From positions 3,255,001 to 3,319,000 of the forward strand of contig NZ_JIAL01000001.1 in NCBI RefSeq assembly GCF_000688455.1: DNA of 64,000 nt. Direction: 5' to 3'. This document shows positions 1 to 8,522 of this stretch, piece by piece. Under the pieces are notes generated by a model. It did not search any database. It saw only the letters and a program-made list of their open reading frames with translations, and was not told where the DNA came from. The DNA comes from Pseudacidobacterium ailaaui. Lineage in GTDB: Bacteria; Acidobacteriota; Terriglobia; Terriglobales; Acidobacteriaceae. Numbering within the stretch: position 1 is the stretch's first letter; every line of letters begins with the position of its first letter. The position numbers and the translations under genes are program-made.

Positions 1-562
1 TTCCGAAGGGACCATAGACATTGTGATAGCGTGCAACGCGGGTCTGAAGACCGAAGTCTTCTCGAAAGTGACGGCACATGCGCTCACTGAAAAGTTTTTC
101 CCAGCCATAGCCGTCTTCAGGCAGCGCAGGATAGGCATCCTCTTCCTTCAGCGGCGCCACATCCGGGGTCTTCTGTTTTTCACCGTTATAAACACATGCT
201 GAGGAAGAATAAAAGAAGCGCTCGACGCCGGAATCCCTTGCCGCCATCAGCATATGCGTATTGGTCAGAACACTCAGCATGCACAACGCTTTATTGTTCT
301 CAATAAAGCCCATTCCACCCATGTCTGCTGCCAGTTGGAAAACTACCTGGGTTCCCTTGGCCGCTTGATAACAGTTGTCCTTTTCGCGAAGGTCCAGGAC
401 CAGGTTTTCGACGTCCTTTGACTTCTGGTACCACTCGTCGAGCGGCTTTATATCTACAGCGCGTACTACATTGACACCATTCTTCAAAAGAGCATTCACC
501 AGATGTCCGCCGATAAATCCACCCGCCCCACAAACCACTACCTTTTCATTCGTCAGTTTCAT
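1..562 (-). CDS. NAD-dependent epimerase/dehydratase, GDP-mannose 3,5-epimerase-like (C-terminus off the window)
   Basis: Extended short-chain dehydrogenase/reductase acting on a nucleotide sugar, cut by the left edge so that only about 187 N-terminal residues are visible. Seen: a Rossmann dinucleotide motif CGAGGFIGGH (residues 11-20), a serine-rich active-site stretch SSSACVY (119-125) and the catalytic pair Tyr152-x3-Lys156 in YGWEK. The stretch AADMGGMGFI (79-88) strongly resembles plant and bacterial GDP-mannose 3,5-epimerases, which convert GDP-mannose to GDP-L-galactose. The start ATG at 562 is preceded by GGAGCAAGGA, a good ribosome-binding site. It lies 72 bp downstream of the UDP-glucose dehydrogenase gene on the same strand, so it is probably the next gene of the exopolysaccharide operon and supplies a sugar nucleotide. 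The exact substrate is inferred; other GDP- or UDP-sugar epimerases of this family remain possible. Confidence 0.85.
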   Translation of the reverse strand, partial: MKLTNEKVVVCGAGGFIGGHLVNALLKNGVNVVRAVDIKPLDEWYQKSKDVENLVLDLREKDNCYQAAKGTQVVFQLAADMGGMGFIENNKALCMLSVLTNTHMLMAARDSGVERFFYSSSACVYNGEKQKTPDVAPLKEEDAYPALPEDGYGWEKLFSERMCRHFREDFGLQTRVARYHNVYGPFG

Positions 563-634
563 TCCTTGCTCCAGTTTGATTGAGTCTAACTAACCACCAG
601 GCCCTGCGTCTCAAAAAGCATACTTTGTAAACAG

Positions 635-2050
635 TTATGGCAGATTATAGAAAAACGTTGCCTCTTTCTCCTGCGGCGCCGCAGCTCTTCCCACTCCAAG
701 ATAAGTAAATCCATAGCGACGCATTACAGATGGATCCAGCAAGTTTCTTCCATCAATGACGACCGGATAACGCATGATCCGAGATAGCCGGTCAAAGTCC
801 AGATCTATAAATTCCTGCCAGTCCGTTAAGACCAGTAACGCGTCAGCATCTCTTGCGGCCTCGTAGGCATCCTCGGCGTACATCATGTGCGTGGATGATG
901 GAAGCACGTAGCTCGCTCTCTCCATCGCTGCCGGATCGTAAGCCGAAATCATGCAGCCTTCCTCCAGGAACATCCGCACCAGATCAATCGCTGGAGATTC
1001 TCGGATATCATCCGTTCCCCCCTTGAAGGCAAGGCCAAGCACTCCCAGCTTTTTCCCTCGGAAGGTCCAAAGCGCTGAACGCACCTTCCGGAAGAAGCGC
1101 TTTTTCTGTTCGCGATTCACTTTTTCAACTTCATGCAGCAGGCCAAACTCAACTCCAAGATGCTCCGCTACATATCGAAAGGCCGCCACATCTTTGGGAA
1201 AACAGGAACCCCCGTAACCAATTCCTGCTTTAAGAAAGCTGTTTCCAATCCTTCGGTCGGACCCGATGCCCTGACTCACTTGTTCGATGTCCGCTCCCAC
1301 AGCCTCACAAATATTGGAAACAACATTGATGAAGGAAATTTTCATCGCTAAAAAGGCATTGGATGCATGTTTAATAATTTCTGCTGCCTTTGTCGAAGTT
1401 TCAAATAAAGGTGGGACATGATCTGGAGTTCTTGCCCCGGGGATTGCGCTGGTTTTCCTATAGTAACTACCAGTGGTAAGCGGTGCATACACCCTACGCA
1501 AAAGGACTGCAGCTCGCTCGCTGTCTACACCAATGACGATGCGATCAGGATGGAGAAAATCGGCAACTGCTGTTCCCTCACGCAAAAACTCAGGGTTCGA
1601 AGCGACATCAAAAAGCTCACGTGATACTCCATTGCGCACCATGATTCGGCGAATCCACTCACTGGTATAGACCGGAACAGTACTCTTTTCCACGATGAGC
1701 CGATAGCCGGTAATCGCACGCGCAATCTCACTGGCAACCGCATCCACATAAGACAGATCGGCGGTCCCTGCGTGGTCTTGCGGAGTGCCAACCGCAATAA
1801 AAAGTATCTGCGCCCGTTCAGTCGCTTCTTTCAGGGCCGTAGTAAACTCAATCAATCCATTCTGATGCCGCTCCAGTAATTGGGGCAAATACTCCTCGTG
1901 AATCGGCGCTTTCCCTTGTCGCAAAAGGGCGACTTTGCTTTCGTCGCTATCAACACAGATGACATAATGACCCAGTTCCGCAAAGCAGACCGCAGCGACA
2001 AGACCCACATAACCAGAGCCTATAATTCCTATCGTGAGTTGCTCTTCCAT
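635..2050 (-). CDS. ugd: UDP-glucose 6-dehydrogenase
   Basis: Cytoplasmic NAD-dependent enzyme that oxidises UDP-glucose to UDP-glucuronate, a precursor of acidic exopolysaccharides. Seen over 471 residues: N-terminal Rossmann motif GIIGSGYVGL (8-17), VGTPQ (87-91), the conserved EKSTVP (121-126), the active-site motif GYGGSCFPKD with catalytic Cys283, and FKGGTDDIRESP in the C-terminal NAD-binding half. The length is slightly above the usual 430-450 residues; an insertion around residues 195-215 with several tyrosines and prolines accounts for part of it. It is the fifth gene of the minus-strand polysaccharide operon, separated from the unknown secreted protein by 210 bp with no gene in it and followed by a nucleotide-sugar epimerase. 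The family assignment is secure; GDP-mannose dehydrogenase is less likely from the motif set. Confidence 0.95.
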   Translation of the reverse strand: MEEQLTIGIIGSGYVGLVAAVCFAELGHYVICVDSDESKVALLRQGKAPIHEEYLPQLLERHQNGLIEFTTALKEATERAQILFIAVGTPQDHAGTADLSYVDAVASEIARAITGYRLIVEKSTVPVYTSEWIRRIMVRNGVSRELFDVASNPEFLREGTAVADFLHPDRIVIGVDSERAAVLLRRVYAPLTTGSYYRKTSAIPGARTPDHVPPLFETSTKAAEIIKHASNAFLAMKISFINVVSNICEAVGADIEQVSQGIGSDRRIGNSFLKAGIGYGGSCFPKDVAAFRYVAEHLGVEFGLLHEVEKVNREQKKRFFRKVRSALWTFRGKKLGVLGLAFKGGTDDIRESPAIDLVRMFLEEGCMISAYDPAAMERASYVLPSSTHMMYAEDAYEAARDADALLVLTDWQEFIDLDFDRLSRIMRYPVVIDGRNLLDPSVMRRYGFTYLGVGRAAAPQEKEATFFYNLP

Positions 2051-2260
2051 AAGCTGAACTCAAACCTTTTTGATGAATGGAACAGTGGTGCGCAAGATTC
2101 AGAACAGCATACCTAGAAATGGAACGGATGAAAATTTTTGTACTTAGGTCTGCGTTGCCTATTGGTAGGATTATTTTAATCACATTCTTTGAAAAGGCAA
2201 AACCCAATCCTCACCGGTAGGTCCGGACGCGAAAGACTGGGCGGACAAATTCAAGATTAA

Positions 2261-3457
2261 TTAATACGAGTTCTCTTCATCCTCGTCCTGTGCATTGAGT
2301 AGAGGATTATGATAGCGGGTGCGAGTTAGCCTTCGCTGCCTTTTCGTTGCCAACCATGCATCCGTGTTGTCAAATTTGTCCGGCAATTGTGTTCTGGGGG
2401 CGAAGAGATCTTTTTGCTCTGTACGGAAATCCGCGGTCGTTTTTCCATGCAGTTGCTGCTTATTTGAATTTGAGGAGGAAGACGCCCTTTTCTTTGGTGA
2501 AGAAGCCGTAAAAATATTTGGAACAAACATCTGATCTGTATTCCAGGTATCAGACTTGCGAAATGGACTTACTCTGTCCTTGCTATACGGCCATGGGTCC
2601 CAATCAGACCACTGCGGTCCGCTTGTTGTCGGATCGGTCGCTAAAGCGGCAGGAACCTGCGGGACCGATACGATAGCAGTATCCGAAGATAGGGCATCCG
2701 GCTGCTGGTAGGTCCCTTGCTGCATATAGGGGTCCTCTATGCCATAGGACACCGATCTGGAAGAATTGGCTTGGTCCAACGGTTTCTTCATCCCCCTCCT
2801 GATTTGGTTGTTCGGGGACGCGTTTTCAATTTTCGTGTATCTGCCAACCGCAGGGCGATATGGAACCGAAGGCTGATCCTCACGTTGCATCCGAACAGAT
2901 TCACTTCCATCGAAACGGAAACTGTCATTTGAAGGACGGAAGCTATCGAGCATGGCTGCCGAACCGCCAGCCTTCGGACTTGAAATAGAAAATCTGGCCG
3001 TGGATGGTCTAAGAGGTGAGAAAGCAGACAGGATCGGCGTCCTCAATACGTATGCAGGACCAAGTGGATCAATCGGACTTAAAGGAATCTCCGGACGCGC
3101 TCCAGTTAATGTCATTGCGTCCAGCTGATCGGTAGACACCTGAGAAGGCGGCGATGGAATGGTCAGCGTCCGGTCCAAGGAAGGGTTCATTCTTGTAATG
3201 AATACGTCAGCGCCTACGGTGTCCGTTGTTAGAGTATGCAAATCCGGATTGACAAGGTTACTAGATCCTGGTTCGATCTCCGCCGAAGTAGTGGGTGCAA
3301 ACCCCGAATTGCTGCCATCAGCGTTACTGCCCAAAGGCTGCGAGATAGGAGTTACATCTGATGGAATATCAAGATTGATTTGTGCAGAAGCTACGACACA
3401 TCCTCCTATAAATAACAGGAGGAACAGATAGCTGACGATTGGACGATGCCCGTTCAT
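2261..3457 (-). CDS. Unknown secreted protein of the exopolysaccharide operon
   Basis: Not recognised as any known family. The start is set at the ATG at 3457 because it overlaps the stop of the upstream membrane protein gene as ATGA and is preceded by AGGGGTGG; a longer in-frame extension to 3583 would run through the upstream gene. The 398-residue product starts with a signal peptide (MNGHRPIVSYLFLLLFIGG then CVVASA, possible cleavage after ASA; the Cys in GGCV could also hint at a lipoprotein). The rest is low in cysteine, rich in Ser, Pro, Asp and Thr, with no membrane segment and no catalytic motif that I can see. Translational coupling to the Wzy-like gene suggests a periplasmic or surface role in assembly or anchoring of the polysaccharide, which is inference only. 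Confidence 0.7.
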   Translation of the reverse strand: MNGHRPIVSYLFLLLFIGGCVVASAQINLDIPSDVTPISQPLGSNADGSNSGFAPTTSAEIEPGSSNLVNPDLHTLTTDTVGADVFITRMNPSLDRTLTIPSPPSQVSTDQLDAMTLTGARPEIPLSPIDPLGPAYVLRTPILSAFSPLRPSTARFSISSPKAGGSAAMLDSFRPSNDSFRFDGSESVRMQREDQPSVPYRPAVGRYTKIENASPNNQIRRGMKKPLDQANSSRSVSYGIEDPYMQQGTYQQPDALSSDTAIVSVPQVPAALATDPTTSGPQWSDWDPWPYSKDRVSPFRKSDTWNTDQMFVPNIFTASSPKKRASSSSNSNKQQLHGKTTADFRTEQKDLFAPRTQLPDKFDNTDAWLATKRQRRLTRTRYHNPLLNAQDEDEENSY

Positions 3458-4971
3458 CGCCACCCCTGAATCAACTCTCTTGAGGATGATCTTTCCGGTA
3501 AGTAAATATGAAATATCTTGAAATAACACCAGAAAAATATTGCAAATATTAAGCTGTTTCGCAGGGTGACTAAATGTCCCCAAACCTCTGTCTCGGTTGA
3601 AAAGGCGTCAAATAGAAGTGCAAACGTAATAAACGCACCAATCGTGGGGGGCAAAAAAGAGCTTGTGATGCGATTGGAGAAAGCAAAGAGAACACTGATC
3701 ATCACTGGATAAGCAATCATCCCCCATATCCCAAAATCCAGTGCCCCGGAGGTAAGAATTGAGTTTGCCTCATCTATGTAGGAAAAATTGAATTGCATGT
3801 TAGCAATGCCTTCTTCCTGATAAATGGAGGAGTTCTTGTCTTCCCAGAGGATCCCGGGAATTGTTACGAGCAATTCATGATAGATAGCATTTCCCATGGC
3901 CGGGGTTTTCTGCTCACTTGCGCCCAACAAATCAGAAAGATACCCCAGGACAAAGGTGCGTTGTTCTAAATTATTAATGAACTGGGCTTTCACCCTTGAG
4001 TTGTAGCCACTTTCATAGATTTGAATGGCCATCGAGATCCTATCATATGTAGAGAGTGTGCGCTTTGTACCGTATCCAGCTACCCGAAGATAATAGAATG
4101 CCAAAAGACTCACACTCAAAACCACGACCATTGCTGTGAGGTAAGCCACTTTCTTGAAAAGAGACCATTGCTTCAGAAAATTGGATGCGCTAAACCTACC
4201 AACAATGACTGCCAGAAGTATGGAATAAATCAGATTTCGGCGGCCAGTAGGCAGAATTAAGACAAACTGGATGACAAGAAAAACAACCAGTCCCCAACGC
4301 TTTAAACCGTTTGAAGAGTTCAAAATGCCCAGCGCAGTGGTTGCAAACAAGGCTGGATAGATCCACATTAAAAATGATGTGAAGATGCTTTCTGATCCTC
4401 CGCCCTTGGCGACACCTCCCATGTAGCCGATATTTCCTGTAACATAGCCAACCAGAAGCATCGCTGTACCTAAAACTATGAGCACCACTACCTGGGTATC
4501 TACTTTCAGCTTCAAACGTGGTGGAAAGATTGGCTTCTCAAAGATTTCGCCAAAGATGCACAGAACGGCGGAAGAGACTAAAACAGCAGCCATGGTTCGT
4601 GTAACAATTTCGGTGTCTTTTAGAAAATAATTAGCAAGGCTGATGTCTTCCCGTGGAATAGAAAGCCAGCTATTGAAAGCGCCGAAACCGTACCCGAAAG
4701 CATTTGCGATGAAGAAAATATGGGAAAAACGAAGAGGGGCCTGTTTCACCACAACGTCCCAAAGCACATAGCCGCCCGCAAGCCCCCCCGCAGCAGAATC
4801 TACAGCAAGCATTGAGTCCGTTGGGAATGCCCATCCAAGGAAGGCCGCACAAAATAGGAAAAGCGGTATATAGAGGATGTACATCTTGCGCCACTGGATA
4901 TGATCCGGGCCCGTGATATTCAAAAGCACTGGAGGCGCAAGATTCATCGCATAGCTCATTCGGCATTCCAT
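3454..4971 (-). CDS. Multi-pass membrane protein, probable polysaccharide polymerase (Wzy/O-antigen polymerase-like)
   Basis: A 505-residue integral membrane protein with roughly a dozen hydrophobic segments, among them residues about 28-45, 105-125, 150-170, 200-220, 235-265 and 285-310, and two near the C-terminus. There is a larger hydrophilic region at about 320-400. This topology with one large periplasmic loop is typical of Wzy/WzyE-type oligosaccharide polymerases, which are poorly conserved in sequence; I see no diagnostic motif, so the call rests mainly on context. It lies 27 bp downstream of the Wza-like export gene and overlaps the next gene by ATGA, in an operon with a Wzc-like kinase. 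The start at 4971 has no clear ribosome-binding site; in-frame ATGs at 4959 and 4947 are alternatives. An O-antigen ligase or unrelated transporter cannot be excluded. Confidence 0.7.
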   Translation of the reverse strand: MECRMSYAMNLAPPVLLNITGPDHIQWRKMYILYIPLFLFCAAFLGWAFPTDSMLAVDSAAGGLAGGYVLWDVVVKQAPLRFSHIFFIANAFGYGFGAFNSWLSIPREDISLANYFLKDTEIVTRTMAAVLVSSAVLCIFGEIFEKPIFPPRLKLKVDTQVVVLIVLGTAMLLVGYVTGNIGYMGGVAKGGGSESIFTSFLMWIYPALFATTALGILNSSNGLKRWGLVVFLVIQFVLILPTGRRNLIYSILLAVIVGRFSASNFLKQWSLFKKVAYLTAMVVVLSVSLLAFYYLRVAGYGTKRTLSTYDRISMAIQIYESGYNSRVKAQFINNLEQRTFVLGYLSDLLGASEQKTPAMGNAIYHELLVTIPGILWEDKNSSIYQEEGIANMQFNFSYIDEANSILTSGALDFGIWGMIAYPVMISVLFAFSNRITSSFLPPTIGAFITFALLFDAFSTETEVWGHLVTLRNSLIFAIFFWCYFKIFHIYLPERSSSRELIQGWR

Positions 4972-4998
4972 AGATAAGTTGCCGAGCGGTAACTACTT

Positions 4999-5970
4999 TC
5001 AGGGGTGAGCATAGATCAAAACACCACTTACAGTAGAAATCGCAGCTTCCACTCCTCTGTAAGTCATGGTCTTTCCCACGCTCGATGGCACAAAGATAAT
5101 GTCGCCATCGGCCACTTTCATATCGGCCTGCGATCCATTGGTTACATGCTTCAAATCCAGGTCCACTTCTTCTCTTCCTTCAGCCGTCTTACGAATCAGC
5201 TTCACTTTACTTAAGGCGGCAGTCTTGTCCCAACCTCCGGCCAGTGAAAGTGACTGCATCAGCGAAATCGGATTATTGTTGTCAATCAGAAATCCTCCAG
5301 GCTTTAGCACATCTCCGATGACATACACGACTCCAGCTTTGGCGACGATGATCGTGTCTCCGGGAAGGATCACAGGATTCTGCTGGGCCGACAGCTTTCC
5401 CGGTTGGGACTGAAGCGCTATGTTCTCCGGATGCTGTGGATCATCCCGATGAATAATGGATATAGTCTTTCCTGCAGTAGGCTGAAGTCCTCCGGCCACG
5501 GAGATCATATCCAAAAGACGCCGTGTTCCCAGAGTCGGATAAACTCCGGGGGTCCGGACCTCACCCATCACTGTCGCACCCTGGGTAGCATATTCAGAAA
5601 TCAATACAGTGACATGAGGCTCCAGAAGAAGCCGGCGAGTGCGCAATTCCAGTTCAATCTTCCTGGCAGCGTCAATCGTCGTCATGCCCGCGAGATGAAG
5701 ACGTCCAAGCACAGGAAGATTGACCTCTCCATCCTGCGTCACGCGGGCTGAGGTGCTTAATTCCGGAGTATCAAACACGACAACGCTTAGCAGGTCGCCT
5801 GCTCCGATAAGGATGTTTGGGGACTGGTTTTGCTCGGTGTTCTGTGGCGGGACCACGGCCGGCGGCTCTCCGGTCTGCCCATAAGACATAAAGGCCTGAG
5901 AGACCATCCACACAATACACGTCAGGATCAAGCATTTATTTTTTCGCATCTTGAACGTCTGGCGCTCCAT
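4999..5970 (-). CDS. Polysaccharide export outer-membrane protein (Wza-like, Poly_export and SLBB domains)
   Basis: Forms the outer-membrane/periplasmic channel for exopolysaccharide export. Seen: a signal peptide with hydrophobic core ILTCIVWMVSQAFM, then a Poly_export domain at about residues 40-130 (ILIGAGDLLSVVVFDTPELS, followed by the DGEVNLPVLGRLHLAGMT strand) and two SLBB-type ligand-binding repeats (about 135-215 and 220-300). At about 323 residues it is shorter than E. coli Wza but typical of this family in Acidobacteria. I chose ATG 5970 because GGAGCAGGCT precedes it; ATG 5949, which begins MRKNKC, is the alternative. Either start overlaps the 3' end of the kinase gene, so the two are translationally linked. 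No lipobox is seen, unlike in E. coli Wza. Confidence 0.9.
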   Translation of the reverse strand: MERQTFKMRKNKCLILTCIVWMVSQAFMSYGQTGEPPAVVPPQNTEQNQSPNILIGAGDLLSVVVFDTPELSTSARVTQDGEVNLPVLGRLHLAGMTTIDAARKIELELRTRRLLLEPHVTVLISEYATQGATVMGEVRTPGVYPTLGTRRLLDMISVAGGLQPTAGKTISIIHRDDPQHPENIALQSQPGKLSAQQNPVILPGDTIIVAKAGVVYVIGDVLKPGGFLIDNNNPISLMQSLSLAGGWDKTAALSKVKLIRKTAEGREEVDLDLKHVTNGSQADMKVADGDIIFVPSSVGKTMTYRGVEAAISTVSGVLIYAHP

Positions 5971-8185
5971 AGCCTGCTCCGTAGCTTTTGTAGCCGTAAT
6001 CATAGTGTCTGGAATAGGTGTAGTAGTTTTCCAGGCGAAGGTCTACATCATTCATGACCGTTCCCAGCAGTCTTGTGTTCACACGCAAGAGTTGATCGCG
6101 CACTCTCAGCAGGGCCTTCTTTCGAGTGATCCCTGCACGCACTACAATGAATGCCACATCTACATGGGGAGCAATGCTCAGAGTATCTGCCACGGGAAGT
6201 ATGGGTGAGGTATCCAGAATGATGTGATCATATTCGAGCCGCCACTGCAGAAGCAGGTCCTCCATACTGCGCGATCCCAGCATCTCGCCAGGATTCGGAG
6301 CAACTGGCCCGCGCGTCAGCAGGGTAAGGTTTGGCAGGTCAGGAACAGGCCGCTCATAGGCTTCTTCCCCAGATTCGCGGGCCAGCAATGTGGACAAGCC
6401 GGCACGATTCGAGGTCTTGAACTTTAAATGCAGGGTTCCTTTCCGTAAGTCAGTGTCCACAAGCAACACTCGCGCGGAGCGTCTGGCAAAGGAGATCGCA
6501 AGGTTCGCAGCGCAGGTAGACTTTCCTTCCGCCGCCAGGCCGCTTGTTAATAAGATGAGCCGCGGTTCTCGGTCCACCGAAGACAGCAGAATGGAAGACC
6601 GCAATGTTCTGAAACCTTCTGCGCCAATCGAGTGTGGCTCCAGGTATGAGACCAGCTCAGAGGCCACGAGGCCCTTATCGATTGCTGAGGCTGCATCTGC
6701 TCCTGAGGTAGAGATTTTCCTGGAAGTCGCAAAATGTGGAATGACCGCAAGCGAAGGTAATCCGGAAATGGCCTCAACATCCTCTGACGTTCGCAAAGTA
6801 TCGTCAAGCGACTCCACAAGCAACGCAATCAGAATTCCTACCAAGGCCCCGCCGAAAAGCCCGAGCGCCAGGTCTAACCGCTTTATAGGAGAGATCGGTT
6901 TCGCCGGCTGGGTTGCCCGGTCAATCACATCAATTGCGTTTGAATTCAGTCCAGCAGTAATGCCGGCTTCTTTCAGCTTTATTTGGAGTGCGTCATAAAG
7001 GTCGGAGGCTGAATCGGCCCCATGCTTCAGAATTTCAAATTCAACTTCAGAAGAATTGGCCCGGTATGCTTCCTGCTTGATCTGCTCCAGGCGAGAGTGT
7101 AAGAGGTTTTCCGTGTTGACTGCGGCATTGTATTCTTCTTCAAATTTATTTGTCAGGTTGTTGATTTCTGCATTGATATTGTCCTGAACAGTGGCAAGCT
7201 GCTTTTCTGCTTCTTTCAGCTTAGGCCACTCGGGGCCATATTTGGCCTTAAGCTGCGCATATTGCACCATTAACTCGCTTTGTTGCTGGCGCAGTGTCTG
7301 CAGGGGGGAGCCGGGTGCAACGGAGGCAAGCAATTCGGGATTGCGGGTCTGGGCCAGTTTGTAGCGGGCTTCTTTTACAATGCGGTCCGCTTCCGCCTCC
7401 GCCAATTGCTGGTTCACCGTACGCAAGTTCTGCGCTACCAGGCTGTCTCCATCCGTTGTGGTCCCAACCAGATCATTTTTTCGCTGGAACTGGATAACGG
7501 CCTGTTGCGCATCCTGCACTTGCTTCTTTAAAGCATTCAATTGTTCTGAAAGCCAACTGGAAACCCGGAGTGTACCTTCGTAGCGGGCCCGCAGATCACG
7601 CTCCATGTAAGCATCGACAATGGCGTTTGTAACATTGGTGGCCACTACGGGGTCCGGATTGGAAAACTTGACCTGGACCAGATTTGTGCCTGGCAGCACC
7701 AAAATTTTCAGATTACCGGACATTATCTGTAACAGGGCTGCGCGTTGTTTCGGAGTGAGAGTGCCATTGTAAGGTGTTTTACGAAACACTTCCGCAAATG
7801 GCCTCTTATGATAAAGGTCCAGCGTATGGATCACGTTCAGCAATACAGTATCGCTGCGCATGATCTGTATCTGTGTTAAGAGCCGTTCAGAAGCAGAATC
7901 CTCACCCACCAGACGCTGTTGAATCAGATTGCTGATGCCGATGTTCGTTGAGCGGGTCAGGTCAATGTCTACACTTGCTGTTGCCTGATATTGCGGCACA
8001 GACAAGAAAGCGATGCATCCCCCTACGATCACTCCCAAAAGAATGCAAACGATCAGGATCCACTTGCGCTTTAAAACAATTTTGCGCAGGTCGGCCGGAG
8101 AAAGAATTGATGGCCCGAAGCCTGTCTGGCCAGCGAGATCGAAAGGTAGCTCCTGTTTCTGCGGTGTAATCAACTGGCCTCGCAT
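5936..8185 (-). CDS. Wzc-like bacterial tyrosine kinase with Wzz chain-length domain
   Basis: Inner-membrane protein that couples polysaccharide chain-length control with an autophosphorylating ATPase and works with the Wza channel. Domains seen in 749 residues: Wzz domain with first membrane helix (about 42-62), a long coiled-coil periplasmic region (about 190-390) ending in a PxxP motif with second helix (PAKPISPIKRLDLALG then hydrophobic, about 435-455), and a C-terminal BY-kinase with Walker A SGLAAEGKST (Lys555), Walker A' VLLVDTDLRKG and Walker B HIILDTSP. The C-terminus carries a tyrosine cluster (Tyr721, 722, 724, 728, 730, 732, 735, 739), the usual autophosphorylation tail. It is the first gene of the minus-strand operon. 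The nearest ribosome-binding-like sequence, AAAGGAG, is about 13 bases before the ATG, longer than usual. Confidence 0.92.
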   Translation of the reverse strand: MRGQLITPQKQELPFDLAGQTGFGPSILSPADLRKIVLKRKWILIVCILLGVIVGGCIAFLSVPQYQATASVDIDLTRSTNIGISNLIQQRLVGEDSASERLLTQIQIMRSDTVLLNVIHTLDLYHKRPFAEVFRKTPYNGTLTPKQRAALLQIMSGNLKILVLPGTNLVQVKFSNPDPVVATNVTNAIVDAYMERDLRARYEGTLRVSSWLSEQLNALKKQVQDAQQAVIQFQRKNDLVGTTTDGDSLVAQNLRTVNQQLAEAEADRIVKEARYKLAQTRNPELLASVAPGSPLQTLRQQQSELMVQYAQLKAKYGPEWPKLKEAEKQLATVQDNINAEINNLTNKFEEEYNAAVNTENLLHSRLEQIKQEAYRANSSEVEFEILKHGADSASDLYDALQIKLKEAGITAGLNSNAIDVIDRATQPAKPISPIKRLDLALGLFGGALVGILIALLVESLDDTLRTSEDVEAISGLPSLAVIPHFATSRKISTSGADAASAIDKGLVASELVSYLEPHSIGAEGFRTLRSSILLSSVDREPRLILLTSGLAAEGKSTCAANLAISFARRSARVLLVDTDLRKGTLHLKFKTSNRAGLSTLLARESGEEAYERPVPDLPNLTLLTRGPVAPNPGEMLGSRSMEDLLLQWRLEYDHIILDTSPILPVADTLSIAPHVDVAFIVVRAGITRKKALLRVRDQLLRVNTRLLGTVMNDVDLRLENYYTYSRHYDYGYKSYGAGYGAPDVQDAKK

Positions 8186-8522
8186 AAGATTGATCAGACT
8201 CCTTTGCTTCCCTGCAATGATGATGTCATCTGCGATATCACTTTGGCCGGCTCTTGTTTTCTTTCAATAAGTTACAAAGCATGACAGTGAAAAGTAGTAG
8301 TGACTCTTAGCTTACTGCCACAGAATATCTATACTTTATCCGAATCCCAGAACATGGATGTAATTTAATTTTGGAAAAGAGGTGGGGCCGGTGCTTGTCA
8401 GAGGCCGACTATTCTTGAAGGGCAACTGTTTTTGCAGCAATGTAAAAATCGAGCACCGTTCTCCAAAAGCCAAATGGCCGGAGGATGGTCTCCTCCGGCC
8501 ACTGACTGGTTCTGTTCAGAAG
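8186..8522. other. Intergenic region of 337 bp with no gene seen
   Basis: This gap separates the polysaccharide operon (transcribed leftwards from 8185) from the stop codon of the alpha-mannosidase gene. The part near 8476-8500 is a terminator-like hairpin listed separately. The stretch 8200-8380 is AT-richer than its surroundings and must hold the promoter and leader of the wzc operon, but I cannot point to a convincing -35/-10 pair. A GG-N10-GT arrangement near 8382-8399 on the plus strand faces no gene and is probably chance. No ORF with coding character was found. Confidence 0.6.
8476..8500 (-). terminator. Hairpin terminator of the alpha-mannosidase gene
   Basis: A perfect 10-bp stem (GGCCGGAGGA / TCCTCCGGCC) with a 5-base loop lies 22 bases beyond the mannosidase stop. 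On the minus strand it is followed by ATTTGGCTTTT, a moderately T-rich tail, consistent with a rho-independent terminator. Confidence 0.65.
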
